Shown one piece after another: positions 11,067 through 25,384 of a stretch of DNA of 64,000 bases. Both the position numbers and the translations under genes were made by a program. Below the pieces are notes generated by a model, which made no database searches, was not told the origin of the DNA, and was given only the letters and a program-made list of their open reading frames with translations. Every line of letters begins with the position of its first letter. Position 1 is the first letter of the stretch. Origin of the DNA: Drosophila pseudoobscura (lineage: Eukaryota > Arthropoda > Insecta > Diptera > Drosophilidae); NCBI RefSeq assembly GCF_009870125.1, contig NC_046679.1:26474001-26538000 (forward strand), in the 5' to 3' direction.

Positions 11067-13100
11067 CTGGAGAGGCGGAGGAAAGGGAGGGAGTTTTATA
11101 GTCGCTGTCATAGGAAAGATCTCCCCCAAGGTTTAATCTCTTTTTTTGGAGCAGAAATAGATGTCTTGTGTGTGTGTGTGTGTGTGGGTGCACCATCTAT
11201 ATTGCAGATGAAAGAAGGGGTTTCTTTATAGAGAAACGAGGAAAAGACCAATCTTCTAAATCTCAAAAGTACTTATCATTTAAAACAAAGGTCAAAACAA
11301 AGAAAAACCCATTCAGCAGAGAAGATTATGCGTGTTTCTGTTTCGTCATATAGGAATATTTGAAAAAGTTCCGAGTGATTACCCAAGACGTCTTTCGATT
11401 CGAGTGGGAGAGGTAGTACATACATATCAGCAGACATTGGGTTCTCTTTCCCTCATTCCCTCTTTCCCTGCTCTTTGCACTTGACAATCGTATTGTTTGT
11501 CCGTTTTTTATTTGTCGTCTGTGGAGGGGGTTATGTAACATTTGCATGACCATAAATACCCGTAGAGAAGGAGAGCGGACTTCGTTCATAATTAATATTC
11601 CATTAAACCCACAATTAGTCCCACAATCGGCCCTGTCCTATCCTCCTATCGTGACTGGAAATCCCGATAAACATAAACAAACGTCTCTCTGATAAGTCGT
11701 TTCTGATTTCGCTGGAAAGTGGATTAGTGGAATATTTCCAGGCCCCCACACACAGACACACACAGATGCACTCCATGATGGAATCTCTGCTTACTGGAAC
11801 CGCATTGAATTTCTGCACTGTACTCACATTTTTGCACAAAAACTATGGAATCTGTATAGTTCCTATATATACAATACCGATTCGTGTGGAATGAGCGACA
11901 GATCGATCGTATCGTATCGTATCGTGGCCAGGGCAGCGGCTCAACCTCAACTGTGTGCCTGTTCGGCGGCTACGAAATTCCAATTTCCAATCGCAGGGAA
12001 AGCTACAAGTTCCAATAGCAGCGCCGGCAGAGGCAGCAAAAATTGTAAACAACAACGAACGGCGCCATGCTCTCTCGCTCCATGAACCCGCTCCCCAACA
12101 GCAACAGCAGAGAGCGCGAGAACGGGCTCCACAAAGTAACGGCGATGCGATGATACTCGTACTATGGCGTGATACGGCAGCCACGGCAGCAGAAACGAAA
12201 CGCAAGAGAGATCTCCTCTCCTCTCTTCTCTTCGCTGCAATCGGCTCTCGACTCGACAGAAAACCCGTTTCTGGAAAGAGCTTTTTGGCTGGAAATGAGC
12301 GCTCTCCCCCGCTAGAATCAGAAACAATTTAATTGTTTAAACTTTTCAAAGGCGCCGCAAAGTAGGCAAGCTTTTTTCCGCCTTGATTCGCGATTACACA
12401 ATATTCACACACACACACCTACGCACACCTACACTTGTACGAGTACAAGTACTGTTGTATCGAATTGCCTCGCACCTGCAACAGCTCCTCCAATCGGACC
12501 ATTTATTTCCAGTTACCCGTATCGGAACGGTGTCCATATTTGTTTATGACTCGTAAAAACACACAAAAACTATTTACCGATGACTCAGTCCACGGCCACA
12601 GCCATGGATATGGAATTTTCGGAATCGGAATCCTCCTCCTGTGCCGCAGCTGTAGAGCCGGCAAACGGCGGATGATAACTAAAAAATGTGGCCATGTTGC
12701 ACGCAACCAGTTCCCGGCCACTGCGCCTGCGTCATGGCACTGCCACAGCCACAGCCACCCACTCTTGTAGCACTGTGTAAACATGCCACACACACCACAT
12801 CCTATCCTCAATTGGAGCTCAAGTCGCGAATACTTAAAGCGGAAATGCGTGGGGACGGGCCTCATAAAAGTCAGAGGAATATTTATGATAATAGGCGGAT
12901 GCAGAGGCAAAGCAAAGGGGGATGGGGCGACAACATTCAATCGAGCAGGGTCCAAGAGTGCTCTCTCTCCACAGAAGGATCCATCAACACTACACCATAA
13001 TCGATTCCTGGGCAATAAATATACATATAACACTCTTCGAGTGCACTCACGAAACGATGGACCCAAAGAAATAATCATACGATTTATGAAGCACTGCGGC
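11067..13100. other. sea upstream region, no gene seen
   Basis: This stretch separates the sea start codon from the fabp 3' end. It probably contains the non-coding first exon(s) of sea; the acceptor of the last 5'UTR intron is at about 11067-11068. Simple repeats include (TG)n near 11166-11187 and ATCGT repeats near 11906-11924. Longer apparent reading frames around 11843-12332 exist on both strands at once and show no recognisable product. Confidence 0.5.
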
Positions 13101-13341
13101 GCTTGCAGTGGTTTCAGCTTTTATTCAAAATGCATTCAGAAAGAGTCATACACTGGCTGTGAATGTACGAGTGGGTGGTGCTGCATACAGTTAACAGTTT
13201 ACAGTTGAACATGAGGATTAGCGGTGCAGTTCTGTGTATGTTTTGGGTAGTCAACTGTTAGTCAATAACAAGATGAGCTTTAATGCGAAATTTAATGGTT
13301 ATGTGTAGAGTAGATGTAGATATAGTCAGTCGGGACAGCTC

Positions 13342-15656
13342 CTAGACGGCCTTGTAGACGCGCACGCTCTTCACGGCACCGATGGTGAGGGTCTGCGGAG
13401 AGGTGGTACAGAGGAGGGGAACGGAAAGCAGTGTATCAGCAAAAGGATCATCCGAGAGAGGATATCGCACAACGAATACTTACGGTGGTCAGATCGGTGT
13501 CGGTGAACTCACGGACAATGGTCGAGGGCTTGTCGCCCTTCTGCTCCTGGGTGAGCTTGTTGCCGTCGAGGGTGATGATGCTCTTGACCTGGCGGCCATC
13601 GAGGGTCTCCTCGTCGAACTCCTCGCCCAGCTTGAAGCTGATGGCGGAGGTCTTGAACGTCGAGGTGGTGGTCATGGTGTACGTATCACCCTCCAGGGTC
13701 ACCTCCACAGTGGGGCTGATGCTGTTGCCCATTTTGCGGAGGACCAGACCAACGCCTGCAAAAAAGATGGCATGAGTCTTGCATTCGATATGGCATGATT
13801 TATGGAGGAGAGGAAGTAGAGAGGACGGGGATAGGAACAGGGACAGGGACTGCACCTAATTGAATTAGCCCCCGCCAAAGAGCACGGCACAGCTCAATGC
13901 TCAATGCAAATCATATTATATTTAATTAAAAATAATAAAGCTGAATTATGAGAGAAGTTCCCTGCTGCAGAAACCGACGCAGCCGCAGATGGAGACGGAG
14001 ATGCAGAGAGACGTCAAAAGTCGTGCTCAAGGTTAACGAACAATGCGGGCAGGCATCTGCCGCTCCTCCTCTTCCTTTTGGAGCAGCAGCTTATCAATTG
14101 GCCAGCCAGTCCCCAGACCCCCCGCTCTAAATATAGCGCGATGGGCGCGACCCCACCTTATCTGTAGACTCTGATGCTGACGCTGCACCGCGTATGCCAC
14201 GTATCCTACAGAGAAAGGGGGAGAGGTCTCTCCCTCCCCCCTCCCCCTCCCCCAATCAAACGGACAAATCAATTATGTTCAATTATGTATGAACAAAATG
14301 AACAGAAGTCAAATTTCGAGTCAAGTGTTCTACGATCGATAAGTTCCCACCGATGACCACCGATGGGAGCCCCAGCAACTGTCCCAAAGTTCGAGGAGAA
14401 CCTTGAATAGATTAGCAGTCCCTCCCCCCCAACCCACCCCACCCCATTCCCTGCAATTTCCTACGGAACCGAACGATAAGTGCTGCGCCGCCGTCAAAGT
14501 GCAAAATCCGTAATCGGATCGCAATTATCGAGCCCATATATAAGCATATAGTTTATCACTCCCCTCACAATTCACATATAATATACTTTGTATAGTATAT
14601 TGACCGGCTGATAGGAGACGAGGGGCCCTATCAACAGGTTGTCCTCCAAGCATACACCCACACCCCTCCCCCTCCCCCTCGCAGATTTTACCGAGTACTG
14701 TAAGTGGAGGCTTGTTTGGATTTCGGAAAATTGAGAGGCGACGAGGCGACGTGGCTACGTTGCTACGGGGGAAACCGCAGAAAATATAACAAATTTCAGG
14801 GAAACGCAGCCGCAAAACAGAACTCACGCCACACACAAAGCGATGCGACGCGACAGCTCCAGTTTCCATCACCCGATCTCGATCCAAGACCGGCCGGCCC
14901 TCCCCCCATTTCTATGTCTAGACTCTAGACTACAGACTGGGGACAAGGGCAAAGATCGGAAGCACCTAACTACCTATCTAACGTTTTTGGGTTGAGTGCA
15001 AAGTTCAGTTCCGAACTTTCCCCCATACGTATGTTCGTATGTACACATGTTCGTTTATGATAGCACCTGTCGCAAAAACAGTCTAAATTATAGAGCAAGA
15101 ACATTACTTATAGAGACAAAGAGAGAGGGAGAGAGAGAGATTAAGCAACTTTTCGGGTGACTCAAAGAGGAGGCCGTTGACCAAAGTTCATCATTCGCCT
15201 AATTAGTTTTTTCGCTTTTTCTGGGTCTGCTCGAGCGTTTATTGCCTCTCTTTACGACTATTCATGACCATTCATGTTCGCCCCCCGATAAGACTTTATG
15301 ACTTTAATGCGCTTTGCACTCGAAATTCGCCAACGCAACTGTAAATTTTTGGTACAGCAGCATCGGCAGCATCAGCACGTTTCTTCTTCGTTGCCTCCTC
15401 CTTCTTCTTCCTTTTCTCATCTCTATTGATTTCCCGCACACACACACCGATGGCAGATTTGGCATACTATTGCGAAAAAAGCCGGCCGGTGGTTTTCAGC
15501 TTCTCCCCTCCCTCTCTTCACTCTCTATTATTTCAGCTGCATTGCGCAAAAATATTTCAATCGATCCTATCTTTGGCACTCACCCAGCTCCTTCATGTAC
15601 TCGTCGAAGTTCTCGGACTTCTCCAGCTTGTACTTCTTGCCAACGAAAGATGCCAT
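13342..15656 (-). CDS. fabp: Fatty-acid-binding protein
   Basis: Three exons, 15584-15656, 13484-13755 and 13342-13392, join in phase to 131 residues. The N-terminus MASFVGKKYKLEKSENFDEY is the first beta strand and helix-turn-helix lid of a cytosolic lipid-binding protein. The body is the ten-strand barrel, and the C-terminal RVY is the carboxylate-binding Arg-x-Tyr. The family binds long-chain fatty acids and retinoids; fly fabp has been linked to sleep and long-term memory. The 3'UTR probably ends after an AATAAA (minus strand) near 13119-13125. A TATA box and initiator precede exon 1. A TATATTTAG motif in the 1.8-kb first intron (near 14127-14140) could serve an alternative promoter. Confidence 0.95.
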
Positions 15657-15714
15657 CGTAGAATTTGATTTTTTTTATTTCACTTCGAAAAACAAGAACC
15701 AACGGAACTGAAAG

Positions 15715-15752
15715 ACTGCAAAAAGCTTCGCGTCGCGGGGGCTTTATATATA
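15715..15752 (-). promoter_or_regulatory. fabp: fabp core promoter: TATA box and initiator
   Basis: On the minus strand TATATATAAAG lies at 15742-15752, and GCAGTC, an initiator-like sequence, has its A at 15717. From the first T of TATAAA (15748) to that A is 31 bases, the classical spacing. The implied 5'UTR is about 60 bases. Confidence 0.6.
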
Positions 15753-15782
15753 CGAGCACAACAAAAACGAGGGGGAACGTTG

Positions 15783-16790
15783 TGAGTTGCTGCGGACACC
15801 GCAACTCTACATTTATACCCGATACTAAGTCAGTATGGCTCTCCTCCGGCAGATGCCGCTAATATTTAACGACACGACAAAGAGTGCGTGCCACTGCAAA
15901 TTGATTTGTTCCTTTTGGCTATAAAAATGATCTGATCTGATCCAGATTCAGCAATCTAATAGATGGATAATGGATCTAATAGGTGGATGCAACAGATTTT
16001 CGTCCTTTGTGGGGGCGGATGGGGGTGGGGCGAAATTCTGAGATATACGTTTTATAGTGACATCTTAAAGGAGTGTGTGTACCAAATTTGGTTACTCTAG
16101 CCTTAATAGTCTCTGAGATTTGTGGTTGCCTCAGATTTTCGTCCTTTGCGGGGGCGGAAGGGGGTGTGGCGAAATTTGGACATGAAACGGTCAAGGTCCG
16201 ATATCACAGGAGTGTGGATACCAAATTTGGTTGCTCTGGCTTTTATAGGTTCTGAGATCCTTGAACTCATATTTTGCAATTGGCAAAACCGACCATGAAA
16301 CCTGTGTGTTAGAGTGAGACAGAGCGAGAAAGAGTGAAATTGTTTTCTTGATTCTGGCTGTAATAATTATACGATCTGGTTCAGATTTTGCACTCTAGAA
16401 GATATAGTCATCTTCTACGATTCTGCGTTTTTAGTTTTCTCGTATCGTCGAAATTGTGGATGCCACAGATTTTCGCCCTTTTTAGTGGCGGAAGTGGGCG
16501 GGGCAAAGAAATATTTTTGGAGCAGTGACATATCACAGAAGTCTGGATCCAAAACATCGTTGCTCTAGCTCTTATAGTCTTTGAGCATTAGGCGCTGAAG
16601 GGGACGGACAGACGGACAGACGGACGGACGGACAGACGGACAGACAGACAGGGCTCAATCGACTCGGCTATTGATGCTGATTAAGAATATATATACTTTA
16701 TAGGGTCGGAAACGATTCCTTCTGGAACATCCACTTTTACCACAAATCTAATATACCCCAATACTCATTTTGAGTATCGGGTATAATAAT
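15783..16790. mobile_element. DINE-1/mini-me type element
   Basis: The left end has TTTATACCCGATACT at 15812-15826 and the right end AGTATCGGGTATAATAAT at 16773-16790, inverted matches of 13 bases. A short hairpin (GAGTTGC/GCAACTC) sits at 15784-15807. A degenerate unit beginning CAGATTTTCG[TC]CCTTT recurs at 15993, 16132 and 16466. A (GAC[GA])n microsatellite runs from 16603 to 16650, followed by the conserved block ATATATACTTTATAGGGTCG. A GACR/GTCY microsatellite next to that block is the hallmark of dipteran mini-me/DINE-1 (Helitron-related) elements. Exact ends are uncertain. Confidence 0.75.
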
Positions 16791-16794
16791 AAAG

Positions 16795-17195
16795 TTCGGA
16801 GCGCAACGGCAACAGTGTGGCCGCAGGTCTACCGATAAAATATACCGTAAATATACTGACGAATTGGAGTTCTATTATACATATTCCTCGCTTTTGATCT
16901 TCCGTCGGATATTACTAGCTAAATAGAACATATAGCCATGCCCACATAATTTTATCCGATTAATGAACCTATTTTGTACTTGACTGGTTAATTTTATACT
17001 CTTGTTTTAGTTGGATTTTGCCTAAAAAACGGTTTTAGCGAAAAAGGTCATACCTGCTCAATTTCGATATTCCGTTGAATAATGCTGGCTAACGAAGACT
17101 CTTAACTCTGCCCACATAGTTTTATCCCATTAATGAATCAATTTTCTTCAAGAATGGCTAGTTTTTAGTCCTTTAAACAAATAAGTATGGAAAGG
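16795..17195 (-). repeat. Dispersed repeat copy carrying a promoter module
   Basis: Read on the minus strand this matches 61150-61382: TTCATTAATCGG, AAAATTATGTGGGCATGGC, GAGGAATATGTATA and CGTCAGTATATTTACGG all recur in the same order. It ends in GTCAGTATATTT (16849-16860, exact Ohler motif 6) and CGGCCACACTG (16813-16823, motif 1 with one mismatch), oriented leftwards towards fabp. A second partial copy begins near 16990. Confidence 0.75.
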
Positions 17196-17219
17196 GACTT
17201 GTTTCTAACGATTCATACC

Positions 17220-18104
17220 CGATTCAAAGAAGAGGGCAAGCATTTCGGTATATGTATGTATTTTTAGCTTTCGCTCTCTGAAAGCTTATTTTTGTCGCTC
17301 TCCTCTCCAACGATTCTATTCTATTGTCGAATTTGAAAAGTTTTCTGTGTGTGGGGCTGGACATCGTAGTTGGGCTGTAGACCAGCCCCCTTGCACCTTG
17401 GCTTGGCGTGATCAATTCGGGTGCAGCTTTAATTGAGTCAAAGGGACCGACTTAATAACGGACGCGACACTAGCACTAGCACAGATCTTATGCTACATAT
17501 CATATAGGAATACCCCCCACGTCCAAGGAATTCTCATAATTTGGGTCAGCCACACCGGCCGGCGCATCTTTGGCCCCCATTTAAATGTTTGCTGGGTCTG
17601 GCGACACAATCCATTGCATATACTAAATAATGTACATATGTATCTTTTGAAATCCGTTGAATTGTAATCTAATCGAGCATTTCCTTCCACCCATGCCAAT
17701 CCAATCCAGTGGCTATATTAATATTACACACGATCCCTCCCCATCCATGCCCATCCCAAGTCCAGAAGTCGCACCTACCGAACGATTTCATTCTGTTTGT
17801 TGCTTTCTGTTATCTTATTAATTCAATTACTGCCTTGCTTCTCCTTCTTCTCTTAGTTGCAGATAAAACGGTGGCCCCATCCATGGGAGTTTTTCGATGG
17901 GAACTGCTGTGTACATATCTTATCTGTGTACAAAAATAGCTGTCTGCAATTCAAAAAATCGTTTGCATTCGCCGTTAATCGATATAAATCTATCGCTTTC
18001 TTTTCCATTGTATCGAAGTGCCGCCTTGGCCAACACATTTCAAACACGTAGAACGACGAAAGATCATTGCATTATGATCTCTGTTATTCCATAAACTATA
18101 AAAC
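17220..18104. other. Intergenic, nothing recognised
   Basis: No exon, known repeat or promoter was recognised between the repeat cluster and the probable end of the Scm transcript. Confidence 0.5.
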
Positions 18105-19776
18105 AAATCCATATACTCTAAATATATTTATTCAGATTTCAATAGTCTGATACTATTCGTTTTTACATTAACAACATGGAAATTATTGAACAAATATTAA
18201 CAAAAAATGGCAACAAAAAATCATCATCATTATTTTCTTGATCTTTTTCTCTTTTTAACTGAAATCAGGGCCAAGTAAGTGAATGCCTTTGTGCATTCGA
18301 AATATGAGACACCCCCGCAGCAGCCTATGTCCATTTTTGTAAGCTATAGATCCATACTGTCATATATGTATGCGTAGATATTGTATTTTTAGAATTATCC
18401 AAAGGAAATAACAGTGATTAATTAGAGGTATACCTAAAATAGATTCGTTATACATATATCAAAATGTACATTTTTGTTTGTTTGTTTGTTTGTTTGTTGA
18501 GAAGGAAGCCAGTGTGTGTGTGCGGTCTAAATACAACTGAACTTCTAATGAAATCCAAATTAAACCACCGATCGACAATCATTAAATAGGCAAAAATATT
18601 CAAATCAATAGAATAATCTATTTGGGTTTCATTGGCCTTCTGATAAGATAGGTTTTCGGTTCTCGATAGTAGTGCTGTTCGATTTCATTAAGCTGAGTTC
18701 TGTGTGTATTTGATGATACATACAATGTACAATTTTTCAGAAGACTAATATTAAATACAACTAAAAGTGTAACAAATCTTGGGAGCTCATATGTACTCGC
18801 GCATATATACAGGATTTCGTATCTCTTTAATTTCGAATGTGTAAGTGGTTGAATCTAAACTTAATGAGACACACATCGCCATACTTAACATCATATCATT
18901 AGTGGGTTGTAGTGGTAGTGGGTCTGTGTATGCACTATTTTCCAAACAAAAGAGTTTAAAGGAAGGGCCTTAATTGGTATTTCTTGTTTTTTTTTTAACT
19001 AAAATATTTATATTTCATTGTTTGTTCAGTCAACAGACGAATCCTTCGCAGAATTCGTTTGTTCAACACCTAAATAATAATTCAAATGTCGCTACAGTTA
19101 GCAACAGCAACTAAACTAAATACCGCAATATATAATTATTTATGTATGTAAAATATTTACAATCATTCCAAACTTGTGTGTGTGTTTTTGTGTGTTTTTG
19201 TGTCTCTTAAAATCTAGTTCTAATCGTAGTTTTCTTGCTGTTATTAGATTCCGTAAATGTGGGATGCCTTGTGTGTGCGTGTTTGTGTTTAATAAATATT
19301 GTTTATGTATGTGCAAAGCATTTTTGAGTAGCAGGGATTACAGTTTTCAATATTCCGCCAAAAATAAATACGTTTCGATTGCATTTAATAATTATAGAAC
19401 ATAACTTTTGAAAAGTTTGTTGCATTGCAAGGAGTAAAAATGGTTAGAATTCGATTAGTTTATAAAAATTGTATGTATAATGTACAATATGCTAAAATCA
19501 CGGCGTCAATGTAAATATTTTGAAAACTGTTTCACCACTGTATATGATTGTAAAAATGTTTTAAACGCAAAACAAAACCATATTATGTTTAAAGAATTTC
19601 AAGGAGCGGCTTTTGCGTACCAAATATTTTCCCAAAATAAATTCTAGAATCATGGGGATGGGCGGTACCAACATAATTTGTCGACAGTGTTTTCCTGTAG
19701 TTGTTTCTCGATCAGAAATGCTATTAGTTAATGGATTTTGGAGGCTGCTTCCGTATTTCGTAGTATATTTAATCGT
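18105..19776 (-). other. Scm: Probable Scm 3'UTR
   Basis: The sequence directly downstream of the Scm stop codon is AT-rich, lacks genes and holds several minus-strand AATAAA signals. The most distal good one is GAATAAATA near 18126-18134. The 1.6-kb length is an inference; shorter forms ending at internal signals are equally possible. Confidence 0.45.
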
Positions 19777-22554
<2,778 letters not shown>

Positions 22555-23103
22555 TCTGCTTCGTTAATTTTGGTCTTTCTAATTACGTTTAGCTGATATT
22601 TCACATTCGCATCTCAATGGATGCCCTCATTCGTTCTGCTCACTTGCAATGGTATTTGTGTTTAAGCGGCAACTCGCAGTCGGTGGGTGGCCAAGCCAAA
22701 AGAATTTTAGCACAATTTCCTTCACTGCGTAAAAGCCCGCCCGTCGCACTGGATTTTGTGATTGATCGTGGGCGCTTGGCCTTTGAAGATTAAAGTCAAT
22801 GCTGCGCGATATTCGCTATTTTTTGTGTCTGCTTTCTGTTTTTGAGCAAACTATTTTTTGCGGCGTTTCCGAGGTCACGTAATAACAATTGAGCGCATTG
22901 CGACACGACTCCCAGAAAATGCACTCCACATACACAAATTCTCGCCGATTCGGTAATCCCATTTGGCATATCTCAACACCGAAGCAACATTTTCGTTCCG
23001 GTTGGCAAAAACTTCAATTTTTGATTGTTTAAATACACAATTAACGCCGAATTTTTACATTTTTTCTATTTTTGCGTTCAGATCCGCCATATTTGTTTTC
23101 GTA

Positions 23104-23190
23104 AGTGTGACCGCATATTTGTCAGTGAAATATACCATCGAGCTCTCAGACATATACCGATATATACCGTCAGAATACCGTCGAAAAACG
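23104..23190 (-). promoter_or_regulatory. Scm: Scm candidate core promoter: motif 6 array plus motif 1
   Basis: On the minus strand CGGTCACACT (23104-23113) is a near-perfect Ohler motif 1. Upstream of it lie several motif-6-like words (ATGGTATATTTC, TCGGTATATG, ACGGTATATA). This TATA-less housekeeping architecture, pointing at Scm, suggests transcription starts near 23100 and a 5'UTR of about 550 bases, possibly with an intron. Confidence 0.5.
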
Positions 23191-23354
23191 AACGTAGCCC
23201 ATTAGCCCGCCTCTATTTAAACAAGTGAAAAACTTGAGTTAAGCCACGGAAAATAATACTATTTGTAAATATTTCTTGTACATTTCTTATATTGCGTATC
23301 AATTACCTGTCACTGGTATTTTTAAGCACTAAATCACTGTATGGCGAACAGATG

Positions 23355-23379
23355 TATCGATAGCAGCAATATATCGATG
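23355..23379. promoter_or_regulatory. DNA replication-related elements (DRE)
   Basis: TATCGATA, the core of the DRE/DREF site, is at 23355-23362, and a second TATCGAT occurs at about 23372-23378. DREs mark Drosophila housekeeping promoters; these lie about 250 bp upstream of the motif 1 site and may assist Scm. Confidence 0.5.
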
Positions 23380-23399
23380 TATGCGATAGTAATTTATCA

Positions 23400-25320
23400 G
23401 TTAAATATAAATATTAAAGTTTATCTGAAATCTGAACAAATCCAATGGTAGTACTAGATGTAGGTGGAGGGTTTCTAAAAGGAGGATGATTTTTATATGA
23501 TTGAAGTCCACAGGTCATTTATCAGATTGATCTGATTGCTGCTGCTTAATCTTTTGACGACTCATCCTTGACAACAACAACCATGGAAAAAGTTACGCAA
23601 ATGCCAAGTCAGGGCTTAGAAACTTTTTCACTAAATTCTTTCTTGGTATTTGGTATTTCCCCCCTTTGGCGCGTAACTTGATTTAATTGAAAGGCTTCAA
23701 AACTAATCCGCAATGAAACTTATGGCAAGTAGGCTCGAAAGAGACTGCAACTGGAAGCCAACAACGGAAACTGAGCTCTAACTAAGACAATAAACGTTGC
23801 TAATTAAATGTTGTTGTGGAGGTTCTGGAGATTTACTTAGCATTGTTTCTTAAAGGCACTAACTAAGGTTCCTTGGCATTATATTATTGCGTATTAACGT
23901 GTATAATTGGATGAAGCCGGTTAGCCGTTGGATGTCGATAGCCTGGTTAATGGATAATTGGATGAATTGAAGCGGCTGCCTTTGGCTCTTGGCTCCTCAT
24001 TAAATGACCGTTTAACACCGTTTAGTCGCTTAGAAGTCGATTAGAAAGGGCTGTGAAGAGGGAACAATTTGGTTGAGTCATTGACTTATTACGCAAATCA
24101 AACAAAAGATTTTCCCCCAGCGCCCTGGGGGTGGTATGGGATGGTGTACTGTACTGAGCATTATCGGTGTGTTAATAAATAAATTAATGAGTTTTGTCTT
24201 TGTCAACTGAAGTGTATGTGTATGGCAGGAATGACCCCTAAAAAGGAATGGTTGGACATGAGTTTGCGTTTAGGGACACTACCTTAACATTTGGCCGCAC
24301 TTTGGGCAGAGATTGATTTGTCTTTAAAGACAGACTCTTGGGGACAGATAAACACTACTGTACATCTTTGTGCGGATGACACTTAAAAACCGCCCACCAT
24401 CACGCACGCAGGAAAAAGATAACAGGCACATTTTGACAGAATTCAATCAGCTATAAAAAATGCTGGGCCACAGCTATGGCTACAGCTATGGCTACGTGCT
24501 TAATTACAAAAACCCCACATACACCCCTCATGTCGCAGACACGTGTTGACAGCAATTAAAAGCATGTCAAAGTTCGTAGGCGGCAAAAGTGCTGTCGATA
24601 AGTCAAATCATATCCTACTCCACTCCTACAATGTTGCTATGAACTTTAAAAACAAGCCTTCGATTGTGAAAGGTTGATTTTATAACTAGTTGTACAAAAA
24701 ATACAATTTCCAATTCCCCAAAGCCGAGAACTCAAAACCAGTCTGTTCCTCTGTCCCCCCCCCCTGTAGGCGGAGGGGTTTGACGGATTTATGGCGAGCA
24801 ATTTTACACCTGAATGCGATGAGAACGTCGAAAAACGTTAGCCAAGGGCGTCTACGACATGACATTGAGTGGCGCAGGGTTTCCTTTTCCTGATCCTGTC
24901 CAACAGGGGTAACAATTAATGTGCAAATAAAACTCATTAATTATTAATTGAGTTCAATAATTACAATGTCACTCCGACCTGGGTGCCAGGCAGGCGCCTG
25001 CGTTGGTGAAACTTTTGGAAACTACTTAATTACGATAATCCCTTGGGGATGGTCAGTTTCCATTGCTTAAAATACCTTATGCGATATGTAGATCCTTTGT
25101 TCTAGTATTGCTTTGCTTTCATCGAAGTCTTTTCATATCGGAAATGTCCTTCAAGGTAAGGTGGCTTAAAAGGTGCGTGGCGCACGTCTCGCTTCCATTC
25201 ATTCATAACTCGGCCGCATGGCTCAACATCGGTTCCTTCCTCATTGTCATCATCGTGACTGCTCGTCTGTCATCGTTGCTGCCACACGGCCACACGGCGA
25301 CTTCGTGTGGCAGCTTCGTT
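23400..25320. other. Intergenic, no gene seen
   Basis: No exon could be supported in this region between Scm and Dh44. GCTATGGCTACA is repeated near 24471-24495. Position makes it a candidate for Dh44 regulatory sequence, but no specific site can be named. Confidence 0.5.
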
Positions 25321-25330
25321 TTGTGTTTAA

Positions 25331-25384
25331 TATAAAAACACGCCATGAATGCTCTGGAGCCTGAGTTCTCCGTTCGTCGTCAGC
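25331..25384 (+). promoter_or_regulatory. Dh44: TATA-type promoter candidate for Dh44
   Basis: TATAAAA at 25331-25337 is followed by GAGTTC near +30 and a TCAG initiator-like word near 25380. No other gene starts nearby on the plus strand, and the Dh44 coding start at 27150 is preceded directly by a splice acceptor (TTCCAG), so a non-coding first exon upstream is expected. Exon 1 could lie near 25360-25560. Confidence 0.35.

Noticed and set aside
11843..12332. Several 110-126-codon frames on both strands upstream of sea
   Set aside because: Mutually overlapping, Ala/Arg/Ser-rich, and consistent with GC-rich 5'UTR or promoter sequence.
16603..16650. Regular GACG/GACA repeats considered as a CRISPR-like or satellite array
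   Set aside because: A tetranucleotide microsatellite inside a DINE-1/mini-me element; no spacer structure.
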